From NCBI GenBank assembly GCA_027625915.1, contig JANTQA010000023.1, positions 4,712,001 through 4,776,000 of the forward strand: 64,000 nt of DNA, in the 5' to 3' direction. The position numbers and the translations under genes were made by a program. This DNA comes from Anaeramoeba flamelloides. Taxonomy: Eukaryota > Metamonada > Anaeramoebidae. A model generated the notes under the pieces. That model was not told where the DNA came from. It made no database searches and was given only the letters and a program-made list of their open reading frames with translations. This document shows positions 12,429 to 26,110 of this stretch, in pieces. The first letter of the stretch is position 1; each line of letters opens with the position of its first letter.

Positions 12429-13520
12429 ATGTCAACAAACCAAAACGACAAAGAAACCACCAAAAAAAAAGAGATCAACCAAGTTGATAACCAATTCTTG
12501 CGTGAACAATTTTTTGAACGCAAGTATCATTTCTTTAATTCACAAAGCACAAAAATAGGTTATCTGAGTTATCTTCAACAAAAGCCTTACGACAAAAAGA
12601 GAAAAGATTTATTTTCTACAACCCTAAAACAAATCAAACACAAACTAGAGAACGGTAATAAAAAACAAGGATTTGCTCGAAAAAAAAACAAAAAAAAAAT
12701 ATTTAGAAAAAAAATCTCTTTTTTTGTATCTAAACAAGCTTTTTCTTTCTTTTTTGAATTTTTTTTTTTCCATTTTTAATTTAGGTTTTGAGAATGAGTA
12801 TTTGGAGGGAATTGGCTCCAGCCTAGAATTCGTAAGATCTTCACTCCAGGGCAATTTAGGGACAGAAGAGCAAATTGATCTCTTTCGTAATTATGGATTG
12901 TTTGAATTTTCACAGGCATATTATAAAAGAAGTTTCAATGACAAATTTGTTCGCCTTGTGATGCGATTTTATCAACAAGCAATTGACTTTCTTTTAGAAA
13001 ATTTCAAGGACGACCTTTTTGCAAAGTGTTCCAAAACTTTTGGTATCATTCTTCATGTCTCTTCTTATGACAAATGGGATAGCGTTCGAAAAACCATGCA
13101 CACTGACAAAAATTATGAGGAGGAAAGAAAAGTTTTTCAACAAATCCCCCACTACCAATTAGCAACAAAACCCTATGATCCAGATTTTTTTTCAAAATCA
13201 TTTCTCAAGAGAATGAAATTTGGGCCATTGTCTGAGAAAGAAACAGACGCGGTTGAGAAAAGACATGAAAAAAGTAAAAAATTATTGATACCTATTCAAA
13301 GAGTTCCTTTTGAGAAACCCAAATTTACAGTTTTACGAGTAATTATTCTATTTTTTTCTTTTTTTTTTTCTCTTTTTTTGAAACACTTTCCACAACAGCT
13401 TTGTAAATTCAGATTACTTTGATGATTGGAAACCTATTTGTTGACTTCAAAGAATATTTGAGCCAAGAGCCTTATTTCAATTTTAAAATTTTGGATTTTT
13501 TTTCAAAATTTGTAATTTGA
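12429..13520 (+). CDS. Unrecognised protein, three exons
   Basis: I do not recognise this family. Proposed exons are 12429-12654, 12785-13338 and 13413-13520, giving about 295 residues. The first intron (130 bases) joins KLEN|GFENEYLEG in phase 1. The second (74 bases) joins FTVLR|ITLMIGN in phase 0. The ATG at 12429 starts the charged MSTNQNDKETTKKKE stretch; an in-frame upstream codon at 12324 would add 35 residues of A/T-run-encoded sequence and is disfavoured. The product looks soluble and helical, without signal peptide or membrane segment. It contains EGIGSSLEFVRSSLQG, NYGLFEFSQAYYKRSF and a charged region near EKETDAVEKRHEKSKK. The proposed stop is TGA, unlike the TAA of securely ended neighbours. 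An alternative donor at 13512 with an acceptor at 13711 would give a short final exon ending in TAA at 13744. Confidence 0.7.
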
Positions 13521-15003
13521 CAAAACCCATTTTTAACTTTGCAAATTCGAAATTTACCCTGAAAATCGGTCCGAAAATCAAAACTCCCCTTCTACTTGCT
13601 CTGTCCAAATTATTTTCAACCACCATATACTTTACTTCAATTGTATCAATATATAAAATTGAAAAAAATCCCTGGCACGATAATAATCCTGGGCATCATT
13701 ATTAATTATAGGAAAATATAATATCAAATCCTTTTTATAACTAAACAAATTTTTTATGAACTCAGTAATAAACCTACCTAAATTCCATTAAAGTGAGGTG
13801 TGTATAGAATACTTATCTACCTGTTTAATAATCCTAAGTAGATCTACCTATTTCGAAAAAAATAGACTTTTATTGAGGTTTACTATGAATTTGGAACAAT
13901 GATAATTTTTATTCTAGTTTTTTGATTGGTTGATTGAATATTGTTTTAGAACAAGTGTGATTTAATTGATCATCATTCTGATAAATCTATAGTTATAATT
14001 TTCAAAGTTTGATTCTTAAAAAAAGGAAATTGATTTGAAAATATTTAGCAATTACAGTACAATATTCCCCAATATTCACAATTAAAAAATCTTGTCCGGT
14101 ATTTTTTTCAATGCTTATATTTCGATACAATTGAAGTACCGATATACACACAAAAATAATTGGGATAGAACCCACAGCAACACCAAAAACAAATTGATTT
14201 TACATTTGCCTTGTTTTATCGAGAATTCATTAAACTTTTTGACTAATAAATGTTTTTAATCAAAAAGCCCAATAACCGAAATATTTGAAATACTGATAAA
14301 TTCTAATAAATTTCAAAAAATTTTTAGTTCAATTTCCATTTTTATAAATCTTCGAACTGTTTCTTTATAAAACAACTCAGAGAGAAAGAATCTTTTGAAG
14401 GAACAACTAATTTTACAGAGTTTCTTAACACTTGACTTCATAAAATGCTTTATTCAAAGCTTGAGCATAAAAATTTCAAAAAGGAAGATTAAGTAAAAAT
14501 TTCCAAACTTAAATTGCAATTTATCAGTATTTATTGACATTCCTTTTATTGGCATTCTTTTAAATCATTTTTATTGGTTAAAGTATTTTATTTCAATCTC
14601 CACAGAGCATAAAATATAAATCGTTCTTAAGCACTTGCCCGAACCTCACAGTAATTTGACATTTTTTTTTTTTTTTTTTTCCTTCCAATCTTGTTTCTCG
14701 CATCGGCTGATTTTTAAAATACCTTAATTAGATGAAAATAGATTTCTTTTTGTTGAAAAATATATTGTACCGAATTTTCAATTGCCTTTCTGAAATAAAA
14801 ATATTCATGAATTAATTTCAAAATCATTTTGTTTCAAGTTCAATCAAAAATTTTAATATAAATAATTAAATGCATTAAAAATTCACTAATTTTTCAAAAA
14901 TATTTTTAATAAATTTTCAGAAATAGAAAAGAAAATTTTGTTCATTTTATTTACAAGCTTCAATAGTCTAAAAAAAAGTTTTAGAATTCAATATCTCAAA
15001 ATT
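13521..15003. other. Intergenic region, nothing recognised
   Basis: No supportable gene. A 62-codon frame at 13517-13705 overlaps the end of the preceding gene and has somewhat higher C content, but no family resemblance. The rest is AT-rich sequence with short homopolymers. Confidence 0.45.
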
Positions 15004-15255
15004 TCATTTGAAATGCTTTTCTGATCTTAATGGGTTTGTGCAATTTCGGAATCTTTTTTTTTTCGAATTTTCCCAAAGACGAGTCACAGTTGTTTTTAAA
15101 AAGCGAGGAATAAAAGTTTTAAAAAGTATTGTCCAAACTATTTGATTCACTCTTTTCAACAATTTGGGTATCTTTTTTTTTCTTTTTAAATCTTCTCGAA
15201 TACAAGTTGTTACAATTGAAGTTTTTGTTTTTTTCAATTTCAAATCAAAATTCAT
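15004..15255 (-). CDS. Small basic hypothetical protein, 83 residues
   Basis: Open frame from ATG at 15255 to a stop at 15004. Its amino-acid composition is more protein-like than surrounding chance frames: Lys/Arg-rich with scattered Trp, Cys and Pro (for example KKIPKLLKRVNQIVWTIL and TTVTRLWENSKKKRFRNC). No domain is recognised. It could be a small gene, one exon of a larger gene, or a remnant of decayed coding sequence like the tracts reported elsewhere in this window. Confidence 0.25.
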   Translation of the reverse strand: MNFDLKLKKTKTSIVTTCIREDLKRKKKIPKLLKRVNQIVWTILFKTFIPRFLKTTVTRLWENSKKKRFRNCTNPLRSEKHFK

Positions 15256-16804
15256 TTTTTTTCGAAATACTATTACGAATTAGGTAAAAAGAAAAAAAAC
15301 AGATCAACAATTAAATACAGGAAATTGGGTTGTTTCAGATTTACTTTGTAGGATTGGTGACAAAGTAGAGAAATACTTTTTTACTGATCTAATAAATTAA
15401 AAAATGATGAATTTTAAAGCTATTAAATTTGAAACAAGCAAATTCCAAATGGGAAAATTTTTTCATTTTTGAATTCCGAAATTTGAAAATTTCTTTAATC
15501 TTTGAAAAAAAAAGGAAATCTTAAAATGATTTTTTTGTTATTTATTTTGTTGTTTTTTCGGTTTTTTGATTTGATTAAATTCAAAATTATTTTTATAAAT
15601 TAATTTTAATTGGAAAATTTGTTTTGAACATCAGAATATTTATATTCTTTAGGTTGAGTCTTACTTCCACCTACAAAAAATTTTTTAAAAAAAAAACATA
15701 AAATTTCCAAACAACCATTTTGATGCATATATAAAAGTAATCACATTGGTTAAAACAAGTTTTTATTTCTCCATTACCAAGAGAAAAAAAGAAAAAAAAA
15801 CCTACTACAATAAAATAATAACCTGAAGAAGAACAACATTTTTTGGAAATTTTACTAAAATTAAATATAACAACAAAAAAACATAAAACTTTTCAATGTA
15901 AAGTGTAAACCTCTCGAAAATCGAGGTATTAAACATTTTGTACAAAAAAGTGAGAAAATTTTTGTTTATTTGATTTTATTTTATATATAAACTCTTTTTC
16001 AAATAAAAGGACACATGAAATTTCAAGAATTCTTCATGATTGAATCAAATTAATTATAGTATCATTCAAAAATCAAAGAAACTCTTTAAAACATAAAAAA
16101 ATAACCAAATGAAGATTTAAAACTCATTAAAAATAAACAATAAAAATAAAAATTAAATATTTTAAAAATTGGTATGTTCTCTTTTCTTTGAGATAAAAAA
16201 TCTCGTTTTGTAAATTTGCTGGGGAAAAAAATTATAAAATCAATAGAAAACGTTGAACAGGGTGAATTGGGAAAAAGTTCTTTACATTTTATTGATAACT
16301 CTTTACACGTCAAACTTTTGTTCTTTAAAGTCTCCTTTTCAAGATAAAGCCGCAATTCATCTGGGTATTTTGTTGGAATTATTTTTTTTTCTTTATTTTC
16401 TTTGTTTTCTTTGTTCCATACATCAATTCAATAATTTTCTTTCTTAATTCCTATATCTAGCTCATTCGAAATCAAACTTAAACTGTTTCCATTTTTATAC
16501 TGGTATATTATTTCCAAATTGATTTCTTCTTATCTTGTGTTTTTTTCATTTTCCAACCGTTCAATATCCATAAATAAAAAAGCCAAAAAATGAAAAAATG
16601 AATAATTAAAATAAAAATCATCAATAAGTAATTATCTTATTAATAATCAAATTCAATAGTATTGACGATTTGAGATGTGTACCGTTTTGTTTGAAAAAGA
16701 GTTTATATTTGTTCAAAAAGTGTACTTTTTTATAAAAAAAATTCTATTTGTATTAATTTTCAATCTTGTTTTTTTTTTTTTTTAATAATTTTTATGAATT
16801 TTAG
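15256..16804. other. Region expected to hold 5' exons of the deubiquitinase gene
   Basis: The USP9X-like gene downstream lacks its first exons: family members have roughly 250 further residues before the GFQILLDEI segment. They should lie upstream of the acceptor at 16803-16804, probably here or further left, but I could not identify them. A minus-strand frame at 16086-16355 is partly protein-like in its first third but is not supported. The region is otherwise AT-rich. Confidence 0.4.
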
Positions 16805-19800
16805 GAAAATGATAAATTAACATCTTTATATTTATTACGCAATATTGAATATTTTGGAAAAAACAATGGATTTCAAATTTTACTTGACGAAATTGATAAT
16901 ATTTATAATAATGTAAAAAAAGAACGCAAACAAATAGAAAAGGAAACACAACCAGAAAAAAAAGAAAAATCAAAAAAAAAGAAAGGAAAAAAAAAAAGAA
17001 TAAATAAGAAAAAAACAAAAAAACGAACAAAACGATCTAATAAAGAAAAAGATAATGATAAAGAGAAAAAAAAGGGAAACAAAAAAAACAAATCAGAAAA
17101 AAAAAAGATAACAAAGAAGATCAAAAAAAAGATCAAAAAAAAGAAGATAAAAAAGAAGATCAAAAAAAGGATCAAATAAAGGATCAAAAAAAAGATAAAA
17201 AAAAGGATAAAAAGAAAGAAGACAAGAAAGAAGACAAGAAAAAAGACAAGAAAGAAGACAAGAAAGAGAAAAAAAAAGAAGAAAATAAAGAGAAAAAAAA
17301 AGAAGAAAAAGAAAAAAATGAAAAAAATGAAAAAAAAGAAGAAGAAAAAGAAAAAACAATAGAAAAAAGGCAAATAGAAAAAAAAGGAGTATCAAATGTC
17401 GAAAGAATTTATTATATTGTTAAAATCATTTATAATGTAAATAATATTTTTTTATTTTTTTATTTTTGTATTTAATTTGAAAAAATTTTTTCAATTCCAA
17501 ATTTTATAATAATCTACAACAAAAAAACTACTTGATTCATTTGGATAGATCAAATATTTTTTAATACCAAGTTTTGCGAAGAAATATTTCCCAACATTAA
17601 TTGGGAAAGTACAGAAAACTTTAGAGGAAATATGGAGAAGGCCAGAACATTCAAATAAAGTTTTTTCACAAAAAACATCAGATATTTATACATTAATTTC
17701 AAGAATGCTAAATTTATTAATTACACAAGATTTGACAAGAAAAAAAATCTTGCTAATGAAATTAAGTGTTATGCAAAAATTATTTTTTGATCCTAATAAT
17801 GAAAAAAATATTTTATTAGGATTTGAATTGATTACGAAATTAATTATGGAATTGGAAAAACTTGAAAAAGAATCTTATAACAAAAAATTAAAGAACTCTG
17901 AAAGAAAAAAATATGAGGAAGAATATGCTGCAAATTCAAAAACCTTTGTTGAATGGATGAAAGAAGGCGAAATAGTCAAGGTGCAATTTGAAAAAAAAGA
18001 AAAATCTGTGCAAATAATCAAGGTTATTAATCGTATCATTCCATTTTATGGGGAGCATGCCGAAATCGATAATAAAACCATTGACATAATTTGGGAGTAT
18101 TCCTCACAAGAAGATACCAACAGACAATTAAGAAATTTATTATTTCTAACCATATCCAAAATCGCAAGGGTATGCAATACCAAACAATTGGGCTATTTAG
18201 ATGAGAAAATCAAATCTATTGATCCTGACAAATATGATTTCAATGTTATCGAACTAATCAACAATTTCACTCAAGCCAGAGTTAATTCCAATAATGTGGA
18301 AACTGGCAATAACAAAATCTTTGGGTTTGAAATAATGTGGGATTTAATTCAAGAAGATTCACATGTCTCGCCATCCATTTCCACTCGCGCTAAAGCTAAT
18401 TTAAAAAAATTGTTATTACATCGAAATTCTCTTCAGTTTCGGGATTACTATTTAAAAAAATGCATCAAAAATTTGAAAAACCATAAATCTGTGATTTTAT
18501 CTTTATCTCTAATTAAAGATATTGCGAGTTATACAGCGAATACTAAAGATGATTCCAAAAAAAGAAATATGATCAAGAATAAAATTAAGGAGATGAATAA
18601 AAATTATAACTTGATAGATTTGTTTTTACAAGATTTAAAAGATTATAGAGAAAGGGCTTTTGAAGGTGCCAAAAGACTTTTGAAAATGAGAAAAACTATG
18701 AACACTACAAGCAATTTAAACAATAATTCCGAAAAAATTGAAAACGAAAATGAAATTGAAAAAAAAAAGAAAGAAGAGGGATCGGGATCTAAATCGGAAT
18801 CGAAATCGGATTCTGAATCGGATTCTGAAAAGGAATCAAAAAAAAAGAAAAAAGACAACGAAAAAAAAGACAACGAAAAAAAAGATAAAAAGAAAAAAAA
18901 AGATGGGAAAGAAGATGAAAAGGAAAAGGGAAATGAAAAGGAAAAAGAAAAAGAAAAAGAAAAGGAAATTGAAAAGAAAAAGGAAAATGAAAAGGAAAAG
19001 GAAATTGAAAAAGAAGAAACGAAATTTATTGTTGATTTTGACGTTACGACAACAGGTTTAGTTGGAGATCATCCGCATTTTGAAGAAATACAAGAAAGAT
19101 TAAATTTTTTGACGTTTATTACGACGAATTCAAAGATCATTTTAAATGAAAAGCAAGCAGAATTATTATGGAATGGCTTGATTGAAAATGCAATTTCAAA
19201 AGATGAATTAGATTCAATGTATCGATGGCTAGAGACCACTCGAATTGATCCTAAAAGGGGATATGTAACATTTAATCATAATGTTATATTATCATTATTT
19301 AAGAACAAGATTTGTAAAATAGATGTTTCAGATATGGAGCTATCGGCATTCAAGGTTTTCCAAAGATTCTTTTTATATCTCAATGAAAAGGAGAAAAGGG
19401 TAACACCAGAATTTGAAAAGGTACCCTTCTCTCAAAAAATCGGAAGATTGCCAGGCCACGGAACAACAAATCTTTCAAGTATAATAAAATCTAAAGGAGT
19501 TTCCCTGTTTGGAAAAAAAAATCAAATACCCAGAGGACCCATGGGTGGGGGGATGTCTAATATCAAAATACTTTATAAAGATGTACCAACGGGCAAATAT
19601 TTGATATCATCAACAGATTTATTTAGAATAAATTATTTATGGAAAATTATTTTACAAACTCCATATGAAAATGTGAAAAAAAATAGTATGCTCTTTTTAA
19701 GTAGATTGTATGCAATGCTTTCTTCGAATTTAAGAAAAAATCAGACAAATAGACTACAATTGTTTGAATCTTTCATTCGACGGGCAATGAAGGAAATAAA

Positions 19801-22800
19801 AAGGTCTATCAAAAAAATTGAATTAACAGATAATGGTTTGAAAAAAATATCTGATGCTCAAAAAAAAGATATCTTATTACGATGTTTACAAATTTTAATA
19901 ATTTTTATTCAATCCTTTGATGACAGATTTGGATTCGAAAATATAAATAACGAAAATTTACTTCCTCATAAAATGAAAGTAGGTGTCAAAGAGATTAAAC
20001 TTCGTATCAAATGTTCAGATGATTATGAATTTGATTTAATTGTCCATTCCAATACTTTGGTGAAAACTATAAGAAATTTTATAAAAATTAAATTAGAAAA
20101 AGATCGAGCAAAAAAAGAAGAAGAAAAATTAAAAAAGGAACAAGAAGAATTAGAAAAAGAAAAAAAAGAAAAAGAAGGAAACGATGAGGATGATAAGCAA
20201 AATGACAAAGAAGAAGAAGAAGGAGAAGAAGACGATGATGATGAAGAAAAAGATGAAATTGAAGAAATTGAAGAAATTGAAGAAAAGAACCAAAAGGACA
20301 AAAAAAATCAAGGCAGGAATAAAAAAAACCAAAGTAATAACAGAAAAAATGTTAAAGATAAAAAAAATCAAAGTAATAACAAAAAAAACTCCAAGGATAA
20401 AAAAAATAACCAAGATAAAAAAAAAGATGATCAAAATGAAGATCAACAAAGCGTAAAAAAGAAAAAGAAAATCAAATTTTCCATTTTTTTTAAGAGAAAA
20501 TCCTTATCGGAAGAAAAGGATAATATGTCTATCGATAAAATTGGACTAATTAACAATTCTGAACTTAAAATTAAAATTGAAACAAAACAAAAAGCCATAT
20601 CTTCTAATCAATCATATAATTCGCCAAGAAGTAGCTATCAAAAAAGACAAGAAAAAAAGCGAAAGCAATTGAAAAAAAATTTAACAAATAAAACTCCTGA
20701 AAAAATTAAATGTGAAGATCGATTACCAGCTGAAATATTATCTAATGATGACAATTTCTCAATTTTATATCAATTATTAGATTTTGAACATGAAATTGCC
20801 GAAAAGTCTTTTGAATTAATAAGTCTATTACCAACAAACCATAAAATATTTTTTCAATTTTCTCGATATAAAATTAATAAAAAAAACGTTGACCAAGAAG
20901 AAAAGAAAGAGGAAAAGGTAGAAAAAGATGAAAAGGTAGAACGAGAAGAAAAGATGGAAAAAGTGGAAAAAGAAAAAAAGGAAGAGAAAAACAAAAAAAA
21001 AGAAAAAAAAAAAACAAAATCGGAATCTGATTCCAAGAAAAAAAAAGAAAAAAAAGAATCAAAATCATTATCTGATTCTGATTCTGATTCTGATTCTGAA
21101 TCAGAAAATGAAAATGAAAAAGAAAAAGAAGATAAAAAAGAAAAAGAAAAAGAAAATAAAAATAAAAAGAATGAAAAAAAAGATAAAAAGGATAAGAATG
21201 AAAAGAAGGAAAATAAAACAGATGATGATTGGGTAACCTTGCCAGAAAAAATAAGCTGGAAGGAATTGTTTACCTCTAAAAGTTATTTTAAAACTTTATA
21301 TAGTTTACAAATAGCAGAATATATGATTAAAATTAATCATAAAGAATTGGAATCAAATTTTGATGAAATAAAAGATTTATGGGATTTAAATTGGTGTAAT
21401 AATTTTATAAAATCAAGTGTCATTGATCATTTTATTCAATTAATAATTGATTCTCAAAATAAATTCAAACAAATAATAGATCATAATCATAATAATAATA
21501 ATAAAAAGAAGCAGCAGAAGAAGAAGAAGAAGAAGAAGGAGAAGGAGAAGAATAATAATGCGAATCGTCATTACAAAGAAGAAGAATCAATGTTTCAAGT
21601 ATTAGAATTATTATCGCAAATAATTTTTATTATTATAAATTCAAATCCAAATCTTTTTGAAACGAAATTGATTAAATTGACCAAATCAACAAAAAAGCAA
21701 ATTGATCATAAAATTGAATTATATACAAAGTTCATTAGAACCATTTTTAAATTTGTCAAAAATATTTCAAATTATTCTGAAAAATTAAAACTGCCTGAAT
21801 TAGTTACTAGACAAATAGGCAATTTTTCAGCTTTAATTTTAAAGGTGTGCTCAATTTTTATTGAATATAAACCCGAATTAGTACAAAATCTCAATTTCAA
21901 TTTAAATAAATGGATTAAAATTGTATTAATATTCAATCAATCGCAATTCGTTCGAAAGGCCTCAGTTGATTTCTTATATCATTTGTCCAAAAATTATTTA
22001 ACAAAATATCTAGAATTAAAAGAGCATAAAAGTACAAATGAAGACGAAAAGGAAAACGGGTTAACGAAATTTAAGTTAATTATTGGGGAACTACGGGATT
22101 TTTTACCAGAAGTTGAAAACCACCGAAGGACAATTGGAGAATATTTCGATTTGTTAGTGAAATTGCTTGAATTGGCCGAAGAATATAATTTAGGTAATGT
22201 TTTAGAAACAGATCCGACTGAATTAATTGATAAGGTTATCAAATTATTAAAAAGTCACCCGATAGTTGAAAAAAATAACTCACCAAAATCTTTGGATTAT
22301 TCGCTATCCGGTTTACTGAAACTAGGATCCTATTTATTATTGAAATTAGAAAAGAATGAGAATTTTAAAGAGACTTTAAATGAAAAATATAATTTACTGA
22401 ATGAAATCTTCAATATCTTTTTATATGCCAACAAAGTTCCACAAAATCATCCATTATTCAATCAATTGCCAAAGTGTAAAACTTTTATTACTCGAACTGC
22501 TGCCTTTGAATTCTTACAATCATTGACTTTAAACTCTGAAGCCAATTACAAAAAATTAACTCTTATATTAATTAGCCAATTGAAGGAGTTGCAATTGAAA
22601 ACTGATAATTGGAACTATGGGCCCTTTGATAAAAAGGCCAATAGCAGCGAAAATATCTCAGGGTATGTTGGACTCAGAAATCAAGGTGCCACATGTTATT
22701 TAAATTCAGTAATGCAGCAATTGTTTAAAACACCTGAATTGAGAGAGGGCATATTAAATTTCAATTTAAGAGATAAGGTAATAAAAAGACTGCAAGGAAA

Positions 22801-25800
22801 ACAGAATAGCGATAAGGATGACAATGGAATGAAGATTGGAAAGGGCAATGGTGAGGGCAACAATGAAAAAAGCAAAGATCCAAAGAAAATTGATTTAACA
22901 AATTTGGAAGAAAATTATTCTGAAAATGAGTTGGTATTGCATCAATTACAAAAAATGTTTGTATATTTGAAAGAATCTAAAATGAGATCTTATAATACCT
23001 TGCCGTTTTGTAGAGCAATTAAAGAGCCAAATGGTAACCCCATTAATACGAGAGAACAGAAAGACGCAAATGAATTTTTAAATATACTATTTGATAAAAT
23101 AGAGGATTCATTGAAAAATACTCAGTCTGCAAATTTATTAAAAAATATTTATGGAGGACATTTAATTCACCAAATAATTTGCCAATCACAAATATCGCAT
23201 CGAAGCGAGCGTGAGGAGCCCTTTTTTACAGTTAGTTTAGAAGTGAAAAATAAAAAAACTATAACAGAGTCTTTGGAAATGTTTATTCAAGGCGATATGC
23301 TGAATAATAATAATCAATACCATTGCTCGCAATGTAATACTAAAGTTGATGCCTTGAAAAGGTGTTGCTTTTTTGATTTACCAAATACTTTAATTTTCCA
23401 TTTGAAAAGGTTTGATTTCGATTTTGATTTATTGCAAAATGTTAAAATAAATTCAATGTTAGGGTTCCCTCATGAATTAAATATGAGGCCTTATACACTA
23501 GAAGGAATCATTGATAAAGAAAACGGTATTAATTATGAAGAAGAACAAGCTCAAAAGGAAAATGAATTAAATGAAGACAATATGGAGAACGATGGTGAAG
23601 AAAATAATGATGACAATAATGAAAACGATTCTGATGACAAAGAAAAAGATAAAAATGATGACGACGACGACGATGATGATGATGATGATGATAATGATAA
23701 TGTATTAGAAGAATCTGGAGATGGTGATGATGAAAAAGAAAAAGATAAAGTTGATGGAAATGTATCAGAAGAATCAAAAAATGGTGATGATGATAACAAA
23801 GATAAAAATGAAAAGAATAAAAAAAATAATAGCAATGAGAATGATAAATCCAAATTAGAAGATCAAACAGATCCTTATAAAATCAATAGATTAAGGCCAC
23901 CATCCTATTATGATTATGAATTAGTTGGTGTTGTTGTACACTCAGGAACAGCAAATTTTGGACATTATTATTCTTATATTAAAGATCGACAAATTCAAAA
24001 AAACGGAGATAATAAAAATGAGAATGAGGATAATTATAAATTAGAATCAGTATGGCATACTTATAATGATTCCTCTGTTTCCAAATTTGATGTAGATAAT
24101 TTACCAAAGGCTGCTTTTGGATCTGTTGAAAAATCAGTTGATGATCCCAGAGGGCAATCAAGAAGATACAATGGCTATATGCTATTATATGATAGGAAGA
24201 AAAAAATTATTATCGGAACTGGAAAGAATGAAAGCGATAGCAAGACTACTAATAATAACAATAAGAATAATGGAGATACGATTAAAAAGGAATCTGATCA
24301 AAATGAAATGATTAATTCTGAAATTAATGATGTTATTCAAGAAATTAAAACCCAAAATAAAAATGTTCAACATGAAAAAAATATTTATAGCCGAAGCTAT
24401 TTTAATTGGATAAAATCTCATATTGATCAAATCTTAAATTATCAGAACACTGATAACTATAATAATAATAATCAGAATCAGAATCATGAAAAGCAAATAA
24501 TAATTAAAGAATTAACTGATCAATCAATTTATCCATTAATTTTAAGATCAGCTACATTATTTTGTATTAAAGTTCTAACGCATACGAGTAATAAAGACGA
24601 TTTCGAATTCTGGATTGATCCATTGAAGGCCCTATATTCCATGTGCCCTGGAGAAGTGCAATGGCTTTTGGCAAAACTATTAGATAACAATTCATTATGG
24701 GCAATTACTATGATTTATAATTGTTACAGTTCTGCAGTTAAAAGAAACTTTATTGGCTTTATTAAGCATGTAATGAATTTACAGGCAAAAATTGACCAAA
24801 ATATTTATTTAGACACAATGAAAATCGAAATATTAACGGAAAATAAACCACAAGAAAAAGATCAAAATAATAATATTGAAAATGGAAATGAAAATTCCAA
24901 TACTGGAAAAGAAACTAAAGAAATTTTGTTACCAAAATCCATTTTATTACGGTTTGTTAATGTTGTTTTAAATAATTTAAATAAATGCATTGGTATTGGT
25001 AAAGATCCCTCAACACCATTACAAATATTGATAGATTTCATCAATATTGGAAACTTTGAATTGAATTATTTAATTGTTAATAATACTTTAGAAAATTTAA
25101 TTAATTTCTATCAAAGGATAATTATTTCCTTTCTAAATAACCAAAATAATAAATCTTCAAATGGCAGCGATAGAAGAACGGGGACTTCTTCAACTTATCA
25201 CTCGATTTATTCTTCAACTTACAGTAGTAAAACAAGAAAGAAAATATCTGCAAATAAATTCAATTTAATGGTCAAATTTATCTATTTATTAATAAAAGGC
25301 TGTGAAATCGAATATGATAATTCTAATCAAGACAGCAATGAAAAGCTTGATCAAAGACCAAAATTAAAAATAAATAGAATTTTGTCATTTGGTACATTCT
25401 TTGAACACATTGTAGAAAATCAAGTTAATCCTAAATATACTCAAAAATTGATACAGTTACTTGCTCGTGATCGCTTAGATGTTTCAAAAGTCTTTATTCA
25501 ATTATTCTTAACAACTTTGGGAAAATTACATGAAAAGAATTTTAACCCAATACACATTTTGCACGTATTTGGTTGGCTATGCAATATCGAAGACGAATTC
25601 ACTGAACAAAGAATCCAACTATCTTTAATGCCAATAATGGAAGTGGTTTCTTCACTATTGGAAAGCCACAGAAGGGTTAGCGCTCAAAAAATTATTAGAG
25701 CGTTATGGCAAATCAAAAAACAATCTTCGAAAATTACTCTTTGGATCATGAATAACTTTGATTATATTGATAAAATCGCAGTTAAAACTGGTTTAAAAAT

Positions 25801-26110
25801 TAAATTAAAAAATCAAAATGAAGAGAAAGATGAGGAAAAAAATGATGAGAAAGATGAGAAAAAAGTTGGAAAAAAAGATGAGAAAAAGAATACAAAGTCA
25901 AACGAAAATGAAAAGAAGAAGAGAAAAGAAGAAGAAAAGAAAAAGGAAAAAATGAAAAGAAAACAGGAAAAAGAAAACGAAAGAAAGAAAGAGGAAGAAA
26001 ATAAAAAAGTGGAAAAGGAAGAAAATAAAAAAATGGAACAGAAAAAAAATAAAAAGAAAGATGAGAAAAAGAATACAAAGAAAAGAGAAAAAAACTGGAA
26101 AAGAAGATGA
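16805..26110 (+). CDS. USP9X: USP9X/FAF-type ubiquitin-specific protease, 5' exons not located
   Basis: Giant cysteine protease that removes ubiquitin from proteins, orthologous in layout to USP9X (fat facets). Exon 16805-17436 encodes YFGKNNGFQILLDEI, matching the USP9X segment before its first helical repeats. A 112-base GT-AG intron (17437-17548) follows, then a single exon of 8.5 kb. Conserved landmarks in order are EIQERLNFLTF (about 19085), a ubiquitin-like region near 19980-20100, and the catalytic domain at about 22660-24190. The catalytic Cys codon is 22694-22696 in NQGATCYLNS, the zinc pair is CSQC near 23324, and the His codon is 23963-23965 in NFGHYYSYI. The Asp codon is 24068-24070 in YNDSSVSKF, followed by NGYMLLYD. 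Lys/Glu and Asp runs are inserted in the helical part and inside the catalytic domain. Within the first exon the frame must change by one base in a Lys-codon run near 17062-17100. At the 3' end another shifted frame continues in character to TAA at 26235-26237. Confidence 0.9.

Noticed and set aside
13517-13705. 62-codon frame after the unknown gene
   Set aside because: It overlaps the proposed stop, has no acceptor in phase and shows no similarity to a known family.
16086-16355. Minus-strand 89-codon frame
   Set aside because: The first third looks protein-like, but the rest is T-run Phe/Leu sequence. There is no splice or homology support, and it lies where plus-strand exons of the USP gene are expected.
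16782-17395. Minus-strand frames of almost pure Phe, Leu and Ser
   Set aside because: They are the complement of the Lys/Glu codon runs of the deubiquitinase exon.
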